A stretch of 64,000 nt of DNA from Cyclina sinensis (lineage: Eukaryota > Mollusca > Bivalvia > Venerida > Veneridae), in assembly GCA_012932295.1 (NCBI GenBank), contig JAAONU010000014.1, positions 4,715,063 through 4,779,062 of the forward strand. Direction: 5' to 3'. Shown piece after piece: positions 1 through 12,477 of the stretch. The notes under the pieces were generated by a model, which worked only from the letters and a program-made list of their open reading frames with translations, had not been told where the DNA came from and ran no database searches. The translations under genes and the position numbers were made by a program. Numbering within the stretch: the first letter of the stretch is position 1; each line of letters opens with the position of its first letter.

Positions 1-2032
1 TTAAATATTGTTTTTGTTAAAAACATAGATACTTGTGTTCATGACTGTGGCGTCCTCTTACTGAAACGTAAACTAAAAAGATAAAAAATGGATAACAAAG
101 AAAAGAAGCCGACGTTAGAACGGTATTATTTTGAAACTTAAAACCCTGGTAGCGTTATTTAGACAAGTAGATTAAGACGTCACCTACAAGTGTTCAATAA
201 ACACCATTTTCATCAAAACTCTCTATGTCAAATACCATAGGTCATTCTTATTTGCCACGATGTTTGGGAAAATCGACGCATATCTTATCTTTTAGACAAG
301 GTTATGTACAGTTACCCGATACTCATTCAATTCTCAGATGTGGACGAGTCTAATAAAAAGGGGAGTGCAGTCTGATCTTGATCTGCACTGTTTGTTATTA
401 GCCATTTAATTTTCTGGACGAATTATGGGTCATGAATTATAAGTAGTATTAACTATAACTAGATGACCTTTACAACGTACATCTATTCCGACCCAAGAGA
501 GACATGAGGGTTACTAAAAAAGTACTGTGCATGTGGGTTTGTTTTAGGAAAATATGTTGTTTTTTTTGTGTTGGTGTCATAAAAAGATGTTGAAAGTTTT
601 GTACTTTAGAATGTTAATTTTATTAATGAAATCTATTAATTTTGGAAATTTACGTAAATAGAAACATTAATATAATGGGAAAATGTCCAAGTTAACATGA
701 GAGGACAGATAAACTTTTCGAACATCTCTTTCAATAATGTATCTGGCTTTAGATATACATTTACAGCGATATTAAAGCACCAGCGATTGTCTGGCGTTGT
801 TGAACGTGGATACCAATTATTTTGCAAATAAGGGAGGATTTCAACCTTATTTCTTATATTTGGTTGATTGTGTTAAATTATGTTAGATCTATGGGTCTTC
901 TTTGATAAAACTTTATGGTTAAGTATGTAGAAAATATTATTTAGATGCGAATCAATGTACCCTCGAAACCGTATGTGTAGTGATAATTCAGCGTATAAAT
1001 TGATTTCTTGTGATAATGTTGAACTGGCCCCGCTGTATTTCCAAGATGGCGTTAAACTGATAAACATATGTACATTAAAGCAAAGCACTGAAAGTACTGC
1101 AAAACCTGTGGCATAGTGCTGGGTTTATGTTTTCAAGTAATGGATACATGCATGTAATGCAATTCCTTTATCCGAGAGAATTTATCTCTGTGCAATAGAG
1201 GTCCATTGGAGCTAGTCTCATTGAGCTGAATATGATAAAAGTCTTTTTTTACCTGCCTTGCCATAAATTATAGTCCAACTTCACTGGAAACTTTTTGTAC
1301 ATAATTACTGAACACTCTAATCAATCTGATCATCACTGATCTTGATCATTTTCAACACTTATTTATCAAATTTAGTATTGACAATTCCACTTATTTTTCT
1401 AAAACTCTGTGGTACTCCAACTATAATGTTCTAGAAAAGTACAAGAGTACTATTATACCAACCATGATTTATGCATACTGACCAATATTGTAAGTTCTGT
1501 TGGTGGTTTACTGGTAACAGTTGCAGTCTAGTACATGTTCTTTCCAGTAATTTTAGGAAGGTAAACTGACTCTGAAATGAATACAACTGTAAAGAGGGGG
1601 TAAAACTTTAGCTGATAATAAGTTTACCACAAACACAAGAAAGCAATACTTGTTAACATTATCTTTATTTAAAAAAAATAAAACTATCAAAAACAACAAT
1701 TCACTAGAAATGTGTCCATGGGACATATTTTCCCCAGTCATGTACCATAAGCAGATGATAAAAATTAAAGAGGCAGGTGGAGTTTCAAAAGCAGTATAAT
1801 TGTTACATTTATTTAATGGTCAGCGTGCTGCAAAACACAACACTATAAATGTGAAGACATTTTGGTTGTTATCAGAAATTTAGTCTATAAAGGTCAAAAC
1901 AAATTTGGAGATGTACTGCCCAATTTTGCAAGTAACCTGTATTTTTATAAGATACATACACATGCAAAATATGAAAATATCTAAGCATTTTTCTTTAAAT
2001 GAACAGAAATTTTATTTAAGTAGCAAATAAGT
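1..2032. other. Non-coding stretch with a MITE fragment
   Basis: No convincing gene is seen; the short open frames match no family I know and show no splice signals. Around 340-412 lies a fragment with the motif GTGCAGTCTGATC...GATCTGCACTG, typical of short palindromic MITEs of bivalves. The same stretch recurs at 27950-29986 in unit 2. Only its first part (about 237-412) is kept in unit 3 (55553-55729). Confidence 0.5.
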
Positions 2033-2300
2033 CAACAAGAGCACCGCTAGGCGGAGCATTATATGCCCGAAGGGTGTTTTTAGCTCACCTGAGCAAATGC
2101 TCGATGTCATGTTCCAACCAAGCCAGGTCAAGGTCACCAGTGGTGTCTAAAGATATGAGCCATGTGTTTCATTTTTGCTTCATATCTTTTTCACCCCTGG
2201 AATAATCCCATGAAACTGATCAAATATTCAGCTCATCAAGATGATATGCAGAACCCATGTTCTAACCTGGCCAGTTCAATCTCAAGGTTCAATAAATATC
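2033..2300. repeat. Dispersed repeat with AGCTCACC terminal motif
   Basis: Begins with AACAAGAGCACCGC and ATATGCCCGAAGG, followed by TTTTTAGCTCACCTGAGC, then AGGTCAAGGTCACC. The AGCTCACC end recurs, often inverted as GGTGAGCT, at about 7635, 13910 and 20625, marking a family spread through each unit. Right edge is approximate. Confidence 0.55.
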
Positions 2301-2593
2301 CTGTATACAGATGTTAACATCAACACAAGGCAATAAAAAATACCCCAATAGTCAATAAAGAACAAAAAACTTCCACTCCAATATTTGTTTATTTACAGCA
2401 TATCATAGCTTGCTGGCCACCTTTTCACCCAATATTCCACATCACTTAAATGTCGTCCACAAATAACACGTCAGTGTTATACTTTTCTTGTTGATCATTT
2501 CTCTAAAGAGGTTCAATGGTACTGTCCAAAATGAAAGATTGACAAGTCACTTTTAGTTATGTAGCAGGGTAAGGGTTAAAACAGTCCTCTGAC

Positions 2594-2835
2594 TTAGTAG
2601 TTAAGGGTCATGCAGATTGGTTTTTTTTTCAGATTCGGAATGCACGTACTCGGTCTTTTGGTAAACTTTTCTGCAACTGCCGTTAGTACAACACCGTCTG
2701 GTATATACTCTTTTGTATCTGAGGACGCTTTGGTGGTGTTTTCAACTTTCTTTTGAGTAGTTGTTGTAGCTGTGGTCGTTGCTAACAAAGGCGATAAAGT
2801 TTTAAGTATGTTGAGTAGGTAAAAACAATGAAAAA
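2594..2835 (-). CDS. Candidate exon, Thr-rich, function unknown
   Basis: On the minus strand a plausible acceptor (TGTCTTACAG) ends at 2836. The following open frame reads a hydrophobic run (FYLLNILKTLSPLL), a Thr-rich tract (ATTTATTTTQKK), then KEYIPDGVVLTAVAEKF and KRPSTCIPNLKK. A hydrophobic segment followed by a Ser/Thr-rich stretch would suit the membrane anchor and stem of a secretory-pathway protein, but no family is recognised and no partner exon was found. The frame is kept at this position in all three units, including the more diverged unit 3, which mildly favours coding. A poly(A) tract near its 3' end differs in length between copies. Confidence 0.3.
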
Positions 2836-4594
2836 CTGTAAGACATCGGCCACTTTGTATTTCTTTATTTACTATTTTCGAGCATGTTCAAGAAAAATAA
2901 ACACTTAAATCATTTCTGAGGCTTTAAATTGAAGTAGTAGGACATTTTCTTGTTCTTTTCGACTTATCCGTAATCTGAGAAGATATTTTGAAACCGATTC
3001 AGTTGTGCGAACACAAGGAAGTATCAAACGTAAAATATTACCCAAGTGATACCAAAACTCTTTTTGTATACCCACATTGTAGAGGTTAGTTTTATTTTAA
3101 ACCATCTTGGAGGTATAAATACTTTCTCATACAAACAATAACATGGTTTATATTCATACATAACATAGATCAAGTTTGTACGCTTGTGTGTAACTACATT
3201 TGTTATGGAATGTTAACATTCAAAATGTTCATTATAGTGAAGGTAAAAAAAGTCCTTCACAGATTCACTGTACAAAATATTTATCGCATTTTAACATCCA
3301 TGTTTTGAAATGTGAATAAATATGTTTGATGTCCTTCACTAACAGTATGTACTTCATTCTGTCTTCGAGAAAATAATCCACCATTTAAAGAGTGGTTTTA
3401 AATAAATGATTTTCAAGTTAAAGTTTAGAACCATTGCGCATTTCTTTTTCCTTTTTTTATTTTTGTTTTCTTTTTTGTACATATAAGTGAAAAAATACAG
3501 GGAAATTAGGACAGGGATTCATAACCTATATGTCAGTAATTTTATTTTTCAGTTATTTTAATTCGATTTAAATGAAAATTATAAAGAACTTCACACCTAC
3601 CTGGATGACTCTTCCAGTATAATCCCATATCGATTAACAGGACTGCAAAATGTTATTTTCAGAAAGCTTAATACCTAATGAGACGACACACGTAACAAGT
3701 TTCTTGAAGAGAAACAAAGCAATTATACTTTAATCTTTCAGCATACAAAACGCATACATTTGTTAAAAACCTAAACCTTATTTAAGCTGAGTCAGACATT
3801 ACCTCAAGATTTTGTAACCAATGAGATCACTTGGTTTAAACAACATAACAAATTTAAGGTGTGTTTACATTTATTCTAGCATAAAATCGCTTGTTTTTGC
3901 CCGTTTTGCATATGTTTTAACGAGAGCAAAAAGGTGTGTAAACAACGAAGTTCTCGCGCTCACGCGCTGTTATAAACCTGTTTTCAGTTATGCGCGTTAC
4001 AGGGCCTTTGTAAATAATGGACGCTGATCCGTCTTTTTTGTCCCAGATCGGCTGTTTATGTAACTTTGCAGGTCGGAACGTAGACGAAACATTCATGATA
4101 ATTGATAAAATCAATGGCTGGCCTTGTTCAATTGTAAATCCACATGAAATCCTTCCAAATATTTTTTTAATCGACACTTTTTAAGTTTCAAGATGGCCGC
4201 TCGACAAGTTGAAAACACGTGTCGCCCTGAAACGCATATTTAAAACACGTATCCATAACAACCTAAAGGCGACTGTACTATTATTTATTTATTTATCCTT
4301 TTTTTCGTAAACATGTCTTTTCTAGATCATTTTATGCTAGAATAGCGTTAAAGCACGTTTTTTGTGTTATAACATCAGCAGAATCCCTCGGGATTAAAAA
4401 AGAATTAAAAAAAAACACAACTTAGTGTACATGTACTTCCTTTATTTTATTTTGTACGTTCTTGGAGTACATTTCTGAAATATATATGTTTAAGCACGAG
4501 ATGTAATGTAATAATGAGAGGGGTTCTACTCTAGATGGCTATCACTCAATAAGAAAAAGTTGATTTCGGTTGACAAAATTGCCTCATATAGGAC
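2836..4594. other. Non-coding stretch
   Basis: No supported gene. At 3385-3389 lies the TTAAA site that is occupied by the 5.68-kb TIR element in unit 3. Around 3940-4200 the sequence is locally richer in CpG, with CTCGCGCTCACGCGCTG and, at about 4191, CAAGATGGCCGCTCG, which resembles a YY1-type initiator; no gene could be attached to it. Unit 2 counterpart: 30792-32551. Confidence 0.45.
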
Positions 4595-4903
4595 TTATGA
4601 TATAAATGTTGATATACAACGACGGTGTTGTATGCGTATGATACTACTGTTTGATAAAAATAGTCGCTCCTCAGTAGTTTTGAAAGCAGACTGCGAAGTT
4701 TTTTTCTGTCTTGAAGCTAAGGTCCGGATAAGCAATATGTCATCTACAAATATAGGAATGTCTTGTAGCAATATCGCGATAAAACCTGCAGCTAATCTTC
4801 TCATGATTTCAGCAATGGCCTCTACTTGCCTCGGAGCAATGTTTTGAAATAAAAGTCGTCGAAACTTTGCTTCTTCATTGTTTAAGTTTCTCAAATAATT
4901 CAA
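4595..4903 (-). CDS. 102-codon ORF, unknown; weak resemblance to a viral core-protein-like family
   Basis: An uninterrupted minus-strand frame of 102 codons, identical in unit 2. It begins MNYLRNLNNEEAKFRRLL, continues with VEAIAEIMRRLAAG and LLIRTLASRQKK, and ends in a basic tail. The layout (helical N-terminus, EI..RLAAG segment, LR.LA plus basic residues) recalls a small protein found in adintovirus/Polinton-type elements, but the resemblance is from memory and weak. No capsid, polymerase or integrase gene lies nearby, so at best it is an isolated remnant. A promoter-like site lies about 370 bp upstream on the same strand (5270-5292). The opposite-strand frame over the same bases is taken as a shadow. 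Confidence 0.3.
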   Translation of the reverse strand: MNYLRNLNNEEAKFRRLLFQNIAPRQVEAIAEIMRRLAAGFIAILLQDIPIFVDDILLIRTLASRQKKTSQSAFKTTEERLFLSNSSIIRIQHRRCISTFIS

Positions 4904-5269
4904 TTATCGAAACACTATTGACCGTTCCATAGTTCCGTTTTTTCTCACTTACTGTTCTGTACTTTCTTCCATATATTCTTCATACAACTCGGGAACGGTT
5001 TAATTGTCCACCACTTAACCATACAGAAATCTACGTTTCAGAATAGCGTATTTTACGCTCTCCTCTGTTGTTAATCCTCTGTGTCAGTGAGCTGAGTGAC
5101 TGCCTGCTTAATGGCTTTATAGATAGGATCATCACACCAAACCACATCAGTCTGGTACTGAAATTATACACATACAAGGGAGAACACTCACAATTCCATA
5201 ATCTTTTGACTTTTAAAATACCGAATTATAAAAGATCTTGCATTCAGTTATATGCAATTATATCATGAA

Positions 5270-5292
5270 GGTCACGTGACCCGTCCGCCATT
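5270..5292 (-). promoter_or_regulatory. Promoter-like site: palindromic E-box plus YY1-like motif
   Basis: GGTCACGTGACC (5270-5281) is a perfect 12-bp palindrome containing the extended E-box GTCACGTGAC bound by USF/MITF/TFE-type factors. Eight bases on, the minus strand reads AATGGCGGAC, a YY1-like core. The orientation would suit a minus-strand transcript running towards the 102-codon ORF. Conserved exactly in unit 2 (33227-33249). Activity is not shown. Confidence 0.3.
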
Positions 5293-5299
5293 AAAGGTC

Positions 5300-6860
5300 T
5301 GCTCAACCTCTCTACGATGCTTAAGTTCCTTATCACTTTGTATAACTTTAGCACATTTCAAACTTACAACCTGCCTATTTTCTCAAAAATAATATCATTT
5401 ACTTGTATTTTTGTTACTATTACGAGAGTTGTATTCCTTATTTGAACATGATATTAACTTTGTGTAAATATACGTTTCCTGCACCTGGTAGTCATACACA
5501 AATTCGGAAGAACGGGACTGCAGAAAATCGGTAAAACTCAAAGAAAATAAAATAATATTACATACAGTTACACGCTTGATGTTCTATTTAGAATCGCAAG
5601 TCATTGTTCTTAATCGAGACACTAGAAGCGTTTTACATCATCATTTTTCATAAGGTCATAATAATTATGGATATTCATCTAAAATTATTTAACTCATGAA
5701 AGACTATGAACAACCATGGACTTTTGAAAATGGAAGCCTGAGCTGTGTAAAACACACTTTGAAAGTACTGTTCTCCTTTTCGAAAACTGAAACTATGACC
5801 TCAGTTAACAACTCTGAAACCTGACAAAATTAAACATCTCGCTCGAAAACCGCACGTTCACTCAGTTTTAACCAAAATCTAGTTTATAATTTGATACAGT
5901 TTCAAAGAATATTCGAAAATGAAGGTCACTCAGCCGATTCTTTAATAATCAAATTCTCTTTTCCGTGTCATCTTCACAACCATGTATATACAACTTGTCT
6001 AAATTGGGTCAAGAGTACATGTGTTCTTATTGTGATTCAGGTAAATAGTCATGAGTGGTATTTCATAAAGCCTTTGTGCTGATTTTCAGTTGTGATTTCA
6101 GTGTGAAACTGGTATATCTTGATCGATAATGTTACCAAAATTTGCTGGCTTCCTCTTGCTATTGTTTGGGACTATTTTTCTGTCCTTGGGAACAACTTTC
6201 ATATGCAGTGAAGGATTTACTTGTTTCTGATTGGCTGATTGGCTGACCTACTTGACGCATGTGACAGTTATGAATTCCCAACCTTAAAATAGAAAGGGAA
6301 ATAGTATTGTAGCCTTGTTTAGAAAATCACTAGGTAGTAGCAGATGAAATTCCATTGTAGTGTACATGTTCTATATAGTATATATGATATAGTATTTCAC
6401 TAGCAGGGAAAACAGTTTGATTAATAGATTCTTACATTGAAATATTCTGTATTGTATTTAAATATGTGTTTGTCATAAGTAGAAATAGTTTAGCTTGACT
6501 CATAGATATTTAAGCTGTACTGAAGTGTATCATAATTAGCAAGTCATTGACCTTGAGTATTTTGACCTTGATTTTTTGTGATAGTTAATAAAACTTGGTA
6601 ACAACAATAGTTAGTGGAAAACTGACTATCAATAGAGTTAAAGTTATTAACTTGCAACTGAGTTTATTTAAATTAAATTTTAATCCAAAAATTTATAAAC
6701 ATATTTATTTAAAAAAATATACTTGTAAAAAAATTACTGTTGCTGTTATAGTGAATAACATTTCAATTGTAATAATCTAATTGATTGTTAAACTCATTTA
6801 GTATATTACATTATACTGGAAAATGAAGAAATATGCACTTATTTATCAGAGTAGAACCAG
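5300..6860. other. Non-coding stretch
   Basis: No gene recognised. At about 6215-6246 unit 1 carries a short duplicated tract (two ATTGGCTG copies) absent from unit 2, where about 32 bp are missing near 34170. Otherwise AT-rich with no splice-bounded frames. Confidence 0.4.
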
Positions 6861-7204
6861 GACCATTAAGTTAAGTACGAAACTTAACTTAGGTGGACTT
6901 TGAGTGAATTGTTTCATTCATTATCTACCCTTAAGTTGAGTGTGGACAATCTTAAATTTAGTTTTATTCCTTATTCAACTTCGGTGAAGTGAGCACTTTA
7001 GTTACCGGAACTAAGCTTGGCTTTGTGGAAACATTACGTGAGCTGACCTGTGTATAACTGAATTACAACATGTACTTCTGTGCAGTAGACACTTAACGCA
7101 GTTCATACTTAGGTTAAACTTAATTAAGTTGACACTTATGTCTGACTTAAGTGAAAGAGTGAATTTTTTTGAAGCCCCAAACTTAACTTAAATATAAGTG
7201 TCTT
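6861..7204. repeat. TTAAGT-rich palindromic repeat, probable MITE
   Basis: The segment is dense in alternating ACTTAA and TTAAGT motifs. It starts with CCATTAAGTTAAGTACG and ends with CCAAACTTAACTTAAATA, which are roughly inverted to each other. No coding capacity. Exact ends and target duplication could not be fixed. Unit 2 counterpart: 34790-35133. Confidence 0.4.
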
Positions 7205-7360
7205 AAAAAAAATCGCTTTTGTGTAGGGCACAGACTTGATTTGAAAATTAGTCGTGTGTCGTGTTTTTTTTTTATTTTGCATTTTACACTGTTTGAAGTT
7301 AAAAGGAGTTGAAACGAAACAGAAACAAAAACCGCTTAGCGTTTATCAAGACTGCAGCAA

Positions 7361-7621
7361 ATGCTAAACGAATCACTTGAGATAATATGCTATACTGATA
7401 AGAAATTGAACTATCCTAACACTACAGCCATAATTCAAGAAACAGTACACAGCATGTTACCATCAGGTTTTGACATTACACCTGCAGTTATACAGTATAG
7501 TTATGGCAAAAGCATGGAGGTTAAAGTAAACTTGTCAAACCTTACAACAAATACTGTCATTATTCCACCTAGAGCTGTTATAGCTGAAATACAACCAATC
7601 TCAGTTGAAGACAAAGACTGA
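7361..7621 (+). pseudogene. Retroelement pol fragment (protease-RT linker-like)
   Basis: An 86-codon frame whose C-terminal half (SMEVKVNLSNLTTNTVIIPP then AVIAEIQP) has the pattern V.V.L.N.T...V.IP...VIAE.Q seen between protease and reverse transcriptase in Ty3/gypsy-type polyproteins. Neither a protease active site nor an RT core is present, so it is an isolated fragment. It lies between a TTAAGT-rich repeat and the 3' side of pseudogene GT-1, in the place where exon C of GT-1 would be expected. Unit 2 differs by two substitutions (F to I, R to K). Confidence 0.4.
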
Positions 7622-8335
7622 TCAGAAAAGCTCATCCTGAGCACTTTGTGCTAAGGTGAGCTTAAAATGCATATGAAACTTAAAGCGCAATTAACAAAAG
7701 AAATATTTGATTGTTAAGAAAAACAACATAACTAGTTCTGCTTTCTGTTTGCGATAAATAGCTTTTCTTACAATAGAAAGCTTACTTATTTTTGACAATT
7801 TTCAGACTTTCTGTTGTTTGTTCACCAAATGCAATAAAATATTCAAGAGTTTTGTGTTATAAGTCATTTGTGGCAAGATAACTTACCTTCAAAATTAGGG
7901 TATAATGTTTACTCCTTCTTTAGTCTTGTGTAATACAGATACTCCATCTCCCACATTGAGTCCCCCTTTCCTTTACTGGAAAGTGCTAGATACCACTTTG
8001 TTGAAATATGGTTTTCAGGTAAAGGAATAGGAATATTTACACGTTTATTGATCTTGTACCAAGATATGAACTCTGCCCAATTTCGGTTATCTGGAGAAAA
8101 TCCTGACGTGCCTGAAGTCAGATACAGAAAAACCTTATTTTCTGTTGGAACTGCTAAGCAACATTTACCATCACTATGTCTTACGATTTTGCCTAGTAAG
8201 GAAAACCCAGAAATATCGTGCTTATTAATATACATCTCATGTACAAGTTTTACATGAGTAGAAGTATGGAGACACTGTTAAATCATCTTCCAAAATCATA
8301 GCTTTCTCAGTAGAACTTGAGGCGGGATACCATGT

Positions 8336-9086
8336 TTGAAGTTAGAAAAAAACAAAAACGGAGGTAACAAGTCACTGTTGATGCTCGCAAAACAGAATTA
8401 CGGTTCCGCTTTGAAAATAAACTGAAGTTATAGTTAAATCTGATAAACACCACCGCACAACTACCTTATTACAGGAAAAGGGAAAATATAGAATGCCTCT
8501 CACACATCTACACTTATTAGTAATCTTTCACACTAAGTTTGAGATATACTGTCCTTGAGATATGGATGTATTCTGCGTCAAAAGAATTTGCTATAACAGG
8601 CCGTACAAATGCATCGGCGCGCATAAAATGTGCATCATACACATCTAAACATTCAGGCCACAAGTAAGGGTGCAGAAACTTTATACAGCACCACACTTCA
8701 GCGATTAAGAACATACGCCGAGTTGAAAGAAGTAGACAAAGTTGCACTTATACAGCCATTGAATTATAACTTTATTGTAAGTGTTCTTTTTAAGGTAACT
8801 TTACATCTTTGAAGTAGTTCCACACTGTAGTCACTCTTTCTCGGTGATATAATATGTCAGTTTGTGCAACCCTTCAACCATTTTTCCAATTTGACGTAAC
8901 TGTGTTAGTGTAAGACAAATTCTTAACAGTGTATGCTTTTTCGACATGTGTTGTAGGTGTGCTACTTTTGGGACCAAAGTATTAATTAAGGCTGGTCTTT
9001 TAATAAGGTGAGGTCTTTAGGCACACCACTGAAGGATGACATACAGTAGTCGGACTGTTCATCAATTATTTCGTCCGTTCCATCTT
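8336..9086. other. Non-coding intronic remnant of GT-1
   Basis: Bases 8336 to about 8650 align with the start of the GT-2 intron (compare 25634-25930), including the CTACACTTATTRGT block and a RGAGATATGRA segment, showing that the GT-1/GT-2 duplication covered intron as well as exons. From about 8800 to 9086 nothing is recognised. Confidence 0.5.
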
Positions 9087-11845
9087 CTGTGCGCAACTCC
9101 TCCTACAAATCTCATTTGATTTTCACCAAATATTTACACAATGATCACTATCAAGTGCCACAGTGCAAATTCTCCGGCTTTAGGGATTCTAATATTTTTA
9201 GCGGATGTATTGCCCTTCGTTAAATTTCACTTAATATTTCTTCTGTCCACAATTCCTTTATTTCTGTGCAAATTTCACCAAATATTTACAGAATGATCAA
9301 TATCGAGTGCCACGGCGCATATACTCTGGCTTTGCGATTCGATAATTTTGGCACAGTAATTGCCCCTTGTTAATTTTACTTAATATTGCTTTTGTGCACA
9401 AATCCTCACACATTTCTTCTATGATGTTCACCAAATGAATTTTACTTAATATAGCTTCTGTGAACAACTCCTCCTTCATTCCTTACGCAAATTTCATAAA
9501 TCTTCACAGAATGATAATTGTCATGTGCCGCATCAAAATACCCAGGCTTGTGTAATTCGATCATTTTAGCAGACGTATTGCTGTTTGTTTAATTTTACTT
9601 ATTGCTTCTGTGCGCAGTTTCTACAAGTTTATAATTAAACTATATTTTCACCTATGGTGTTCAACTGGAGCATAAAAATCGAAAAGTTAAAAGGTAAACA
9701 ATCTGTTTTGTAACACTTTTTTTCAGTAGAAGACATGTGGTGACCTATGAGTACAAAACATTAGACTAATATCTTCTGAAACACATTAGTTTTGGAAAAA
9801 TTATTAATTTTACCAGTCATGCAAATAGGCCAAGGGCATATAATAGTCTTACCCCCTGGACATATGGGTACTTTGTTCAGCTTTATGACTGCATAAAATT
9901 TTGGCACAAATAATCAAGGTAATATCAAGTTATAAGCTACCATGATTGTTAGCATTGCCATGTTTCGTGGTCATTCGTGTCTACGACACAACTTCTTTTA
10001 AGACAATTTCAGGATTGGTAAAAGTGGCAAGAATTATCCATCTGAAATGATTCAAAAAAGCATGCCAGCATACATGAATGATGCTAGTAATAAAATCTAC
10101 ATAGTAACAAACGTAAATTATTATGACCTTAGTCATTAATAATTTCTACTTCAACTATCTGGTTTTCTTTTCGTTTTGTCAGTGTTAATCTATTTGTGTT
10201 GTTTATCTGTATCAGATCCAGATCCTTTGTTTTTGTTTCAGTTTGTAAAAGCAAATGGATTCTATACTGAACTCTTGTTTCCATGGCAACTGAAAGAACT
10301 GAATTTTAAAAATCTTCGTGTCTGAAACCACAAGGGCGTAGAGATTTAATCTGTAGCATCAGCTAGTACACTTCTACCAAAATCAGATAAGTCATGTCTC
10401 TTGGATCAGAATTTGCCCCAATCCCAGAGGTAATTTAATTCAATATAGACTAATATAGGCCAAACTTAAAAAATCTTCTTGTCCGAAACCTTTAGGCTTA
10501 AAGGTTAGATATTTGGTGTGTACCATTGTTAAGTTGATTTCTGGCAAGTTTTTAGAAACCAAGGCCCCTGGGTCAACATTGTCCACGACCCAGGGGTCAC
10601 TTGATCTTACATAGACCTATATAGAAAAAAAGTTTTAAATTTTTCTTGTCGGAAACCACAAGCCCTAAGACTTACATATTTGGTTTGTAGCACCATCTAG
10701 TAGACTTCTACCAAAATCGTATAAATCATGGCTCTTGGATCAGCCCCATCCCAGAGATCTCTTGATTCAACATAGACTGATATAGGGAAAACTTATAAAA
10801 TCGTCTTCTCAGAAACAATTAGACTAAGAGTTAATATATTTTGTGTACAATTGTCTAGCAGACCTCTACCAAGTTTGTTTAAATCATTTCCCCTGGATTA
10901 AATTTGGCTCTGCCCCAGTGGTCATTTGATTTCAAAGAGTTTTATTGGAACAAGTTTTTAAATCCTCTTGTCTAACACCACAAGGCTATGAGCTTAGATA
11001 TTTGGTTTGTAGCATATCTAGTATGTATACCTTTACCAAAATCATATAAATCATAGCTCTCGGATCAGAACTCGCCCCACACCAGGGGACACTTGATTTT
11101 ACATAGGCTTATATAGGACAATCTTAAAAAATCTTCTTGCCAGAAACCATAAGACCGAGAGTTTATATATTTGCTGTTTGGCATTACAGTATAGTAGACC
11201 ACTTCCAAATTAATACAAATCATGGTCCCTTGGTCAAACTTCGCCCGTCCCAGGCGTCATTTGGTTTAATATAAAGTTATATAGGATAAGGTTTTTAAAA
11301 AACTTCTTGTCAGAAAAGAAAATTCCTTCAACTTGTTTATGGTTCAGCATCACCTGATTAATTAAATGGGCTTTGGAAGGTATTGGCCCTCACCAGAGTA
11401 CCCAGTCCGCACTCTCCTAGTCTCAAAAGAAATGTGACTTGCATAATTATATTATTTCAATACTTCTTGAACAACGTTTAATCTCCTGCTGCTATATCAT
11501 AAGTTCGTAGACCATATTCTGTTTTTGGTTCTCCATCCTAAGTTTCTGTGGGAAATAGCATGCCTTATTAGTTCTGTTTGCTCCTTTTAATACATTAAAA
11601 GTTTCTTGTTTACTAGTCTTCATCTGCTTCTTACGTTCCTATTTGAATAACATGTTTCAGTACATTTTGCAGTACTGGCAGTAAAACAAGCAACTCATTC
11701 ACAGAGATACCTTCAAGGCCTAGCATTCATAACAAATTCATAACACTACATTTATCTTATGTAAATGAAAATGCAGAACAGGCACCACAACTAACCTATA
11801 TCTTTCTACCTACATAGCAAGAATGAACACACCGCACATTCACCG
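9087..11845 (+). repeat. Left arm of a large imperfect inverted repeat, built of ~160-bp units
   Basis: Between 9087 and 9650 a block with CTGTGCGCAACTCC...CACCAAATATTTACA...AAGTGCC recurs about every 130-160 bp. Between 10305 and 11330 about six and a half diverged copies of a ~165-bp unit follow; unit starts (CTTGTC.GAAACCACAAG) lie near 10315, 10477, 10643, 10802, 10968, 11133 and 11300. The whole segment matches the reverse complement of 18388-22530 in the same internal order, at visibly lower identity than between tandem units. The unit resembles long non-coding repeats seen through bivalve genomes; no transposase frame is present. Confidence 0.8.
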
Positions 11846-12477
11846 TTTTGTAACATCTGTGAATACTAAACAGAAACTAAAATTTCAATAATTATTTCTG
11901 CAACGAAAATGATTTTATATTACCCTAAGCCATTGTCCAGTTATTTCCACATGCACTGGATGAATAAAAATGTGGCATATTCCTTTGGTAAATCTGAAAT
12001 CTCGAGCTGCCTTTAAAGTTTCGTTGTGAACTGTATTCGACTTTGATCTATCAAGCCAAATTTCAAAAACAACATTGTCTCCTTCATAATAAGCCTTTTC
12101 CAATGACTCTTGTAATCTCAACAGTGGACACGGTCTATCGTAAGTTATAACGATCACTCTTAAATCAGCGAGTTTTCTTTTCGGACTATATCTGTCCATA
12201 AAAATACATCCATCGGTGTATTTGTCAACTTCAGTACCGTTTAACAAAGTCAAATTGGCCATAGCCGAGGAAAGATACACACAATTTCTATCTGAGCCCG
12301 TATTTACTTGCGTCATATCCATCAGAATGAAATACATTCCACGGAGCACTGATGATGACTATAATATAATTATTCTCTTGTACTTGACGGAACCCATAGC
12401 TACATCCAGAGCTGAAGTAAATACAGTACTCTATGTAGTTTGAAAAGCTAAAAAATGAATATATACACTTAACAACT

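Larger units (their letters stand above)
7887..12397 (-). pseudogene. GT-1: glycosyltransferase pseudogene, unit 1
   Basis: Paralogue of GT-2. Exon A (11924-12397) encodes the anchor and N-terminal catalytic part (VIVITYDRPCPLLRL), and exon B (7887-8335) the part with NKVFLYLTSGTSGFSPDNRNW. Lesions seen directly: an in-frame TAG 13 codons after the presumed start; loss of the exon B acceptor (TTCAG to TTCAA); a 2-bp deletion in exon B just after PYFYS (449 against 451 bp in GT-2); and a TAC-to-TAA stop before TLYPNFE. The exon B donor (AAG|GTAAGT) survives. No counterpart of exon C is found; a retroelement fragment lies there instead. The A-B intron is 3.6 kb against 1.1 kb in GT-2, filled by repeat arm 9087-11845. 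The stop, lost acceptor and TAA are shared with unit 2; the 2-bp deletion is not. Confidence 0.85.

Noticed and set aside
636..1741. Three minus-strand frames of 62-71 codons
   Set aside because: No domain, no splice signals, F/I/L-rich AT composition; conservation in unit 2 only reflects the recent duplication.
4560..4847. 95-codon plus-strand frame opposite the 102-codon ORF
   Set aside because: Overlaps the minus-strand ORF almost exactly and shows no independent features; treated as a shadow.
5071..5157. Minus-strand exon reading YQTDVVWCDDPIYKAIKQAV
   Set aside because: It has an acceptor-like TTTCAG and a stop, but no compatible upstream exon or known family was found; too little to call.
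8048..8257. Plus-strand 69-codon frame
   Set aside because: Antisense of GT-1 exon B; the minus strand carries the recognisable protein.
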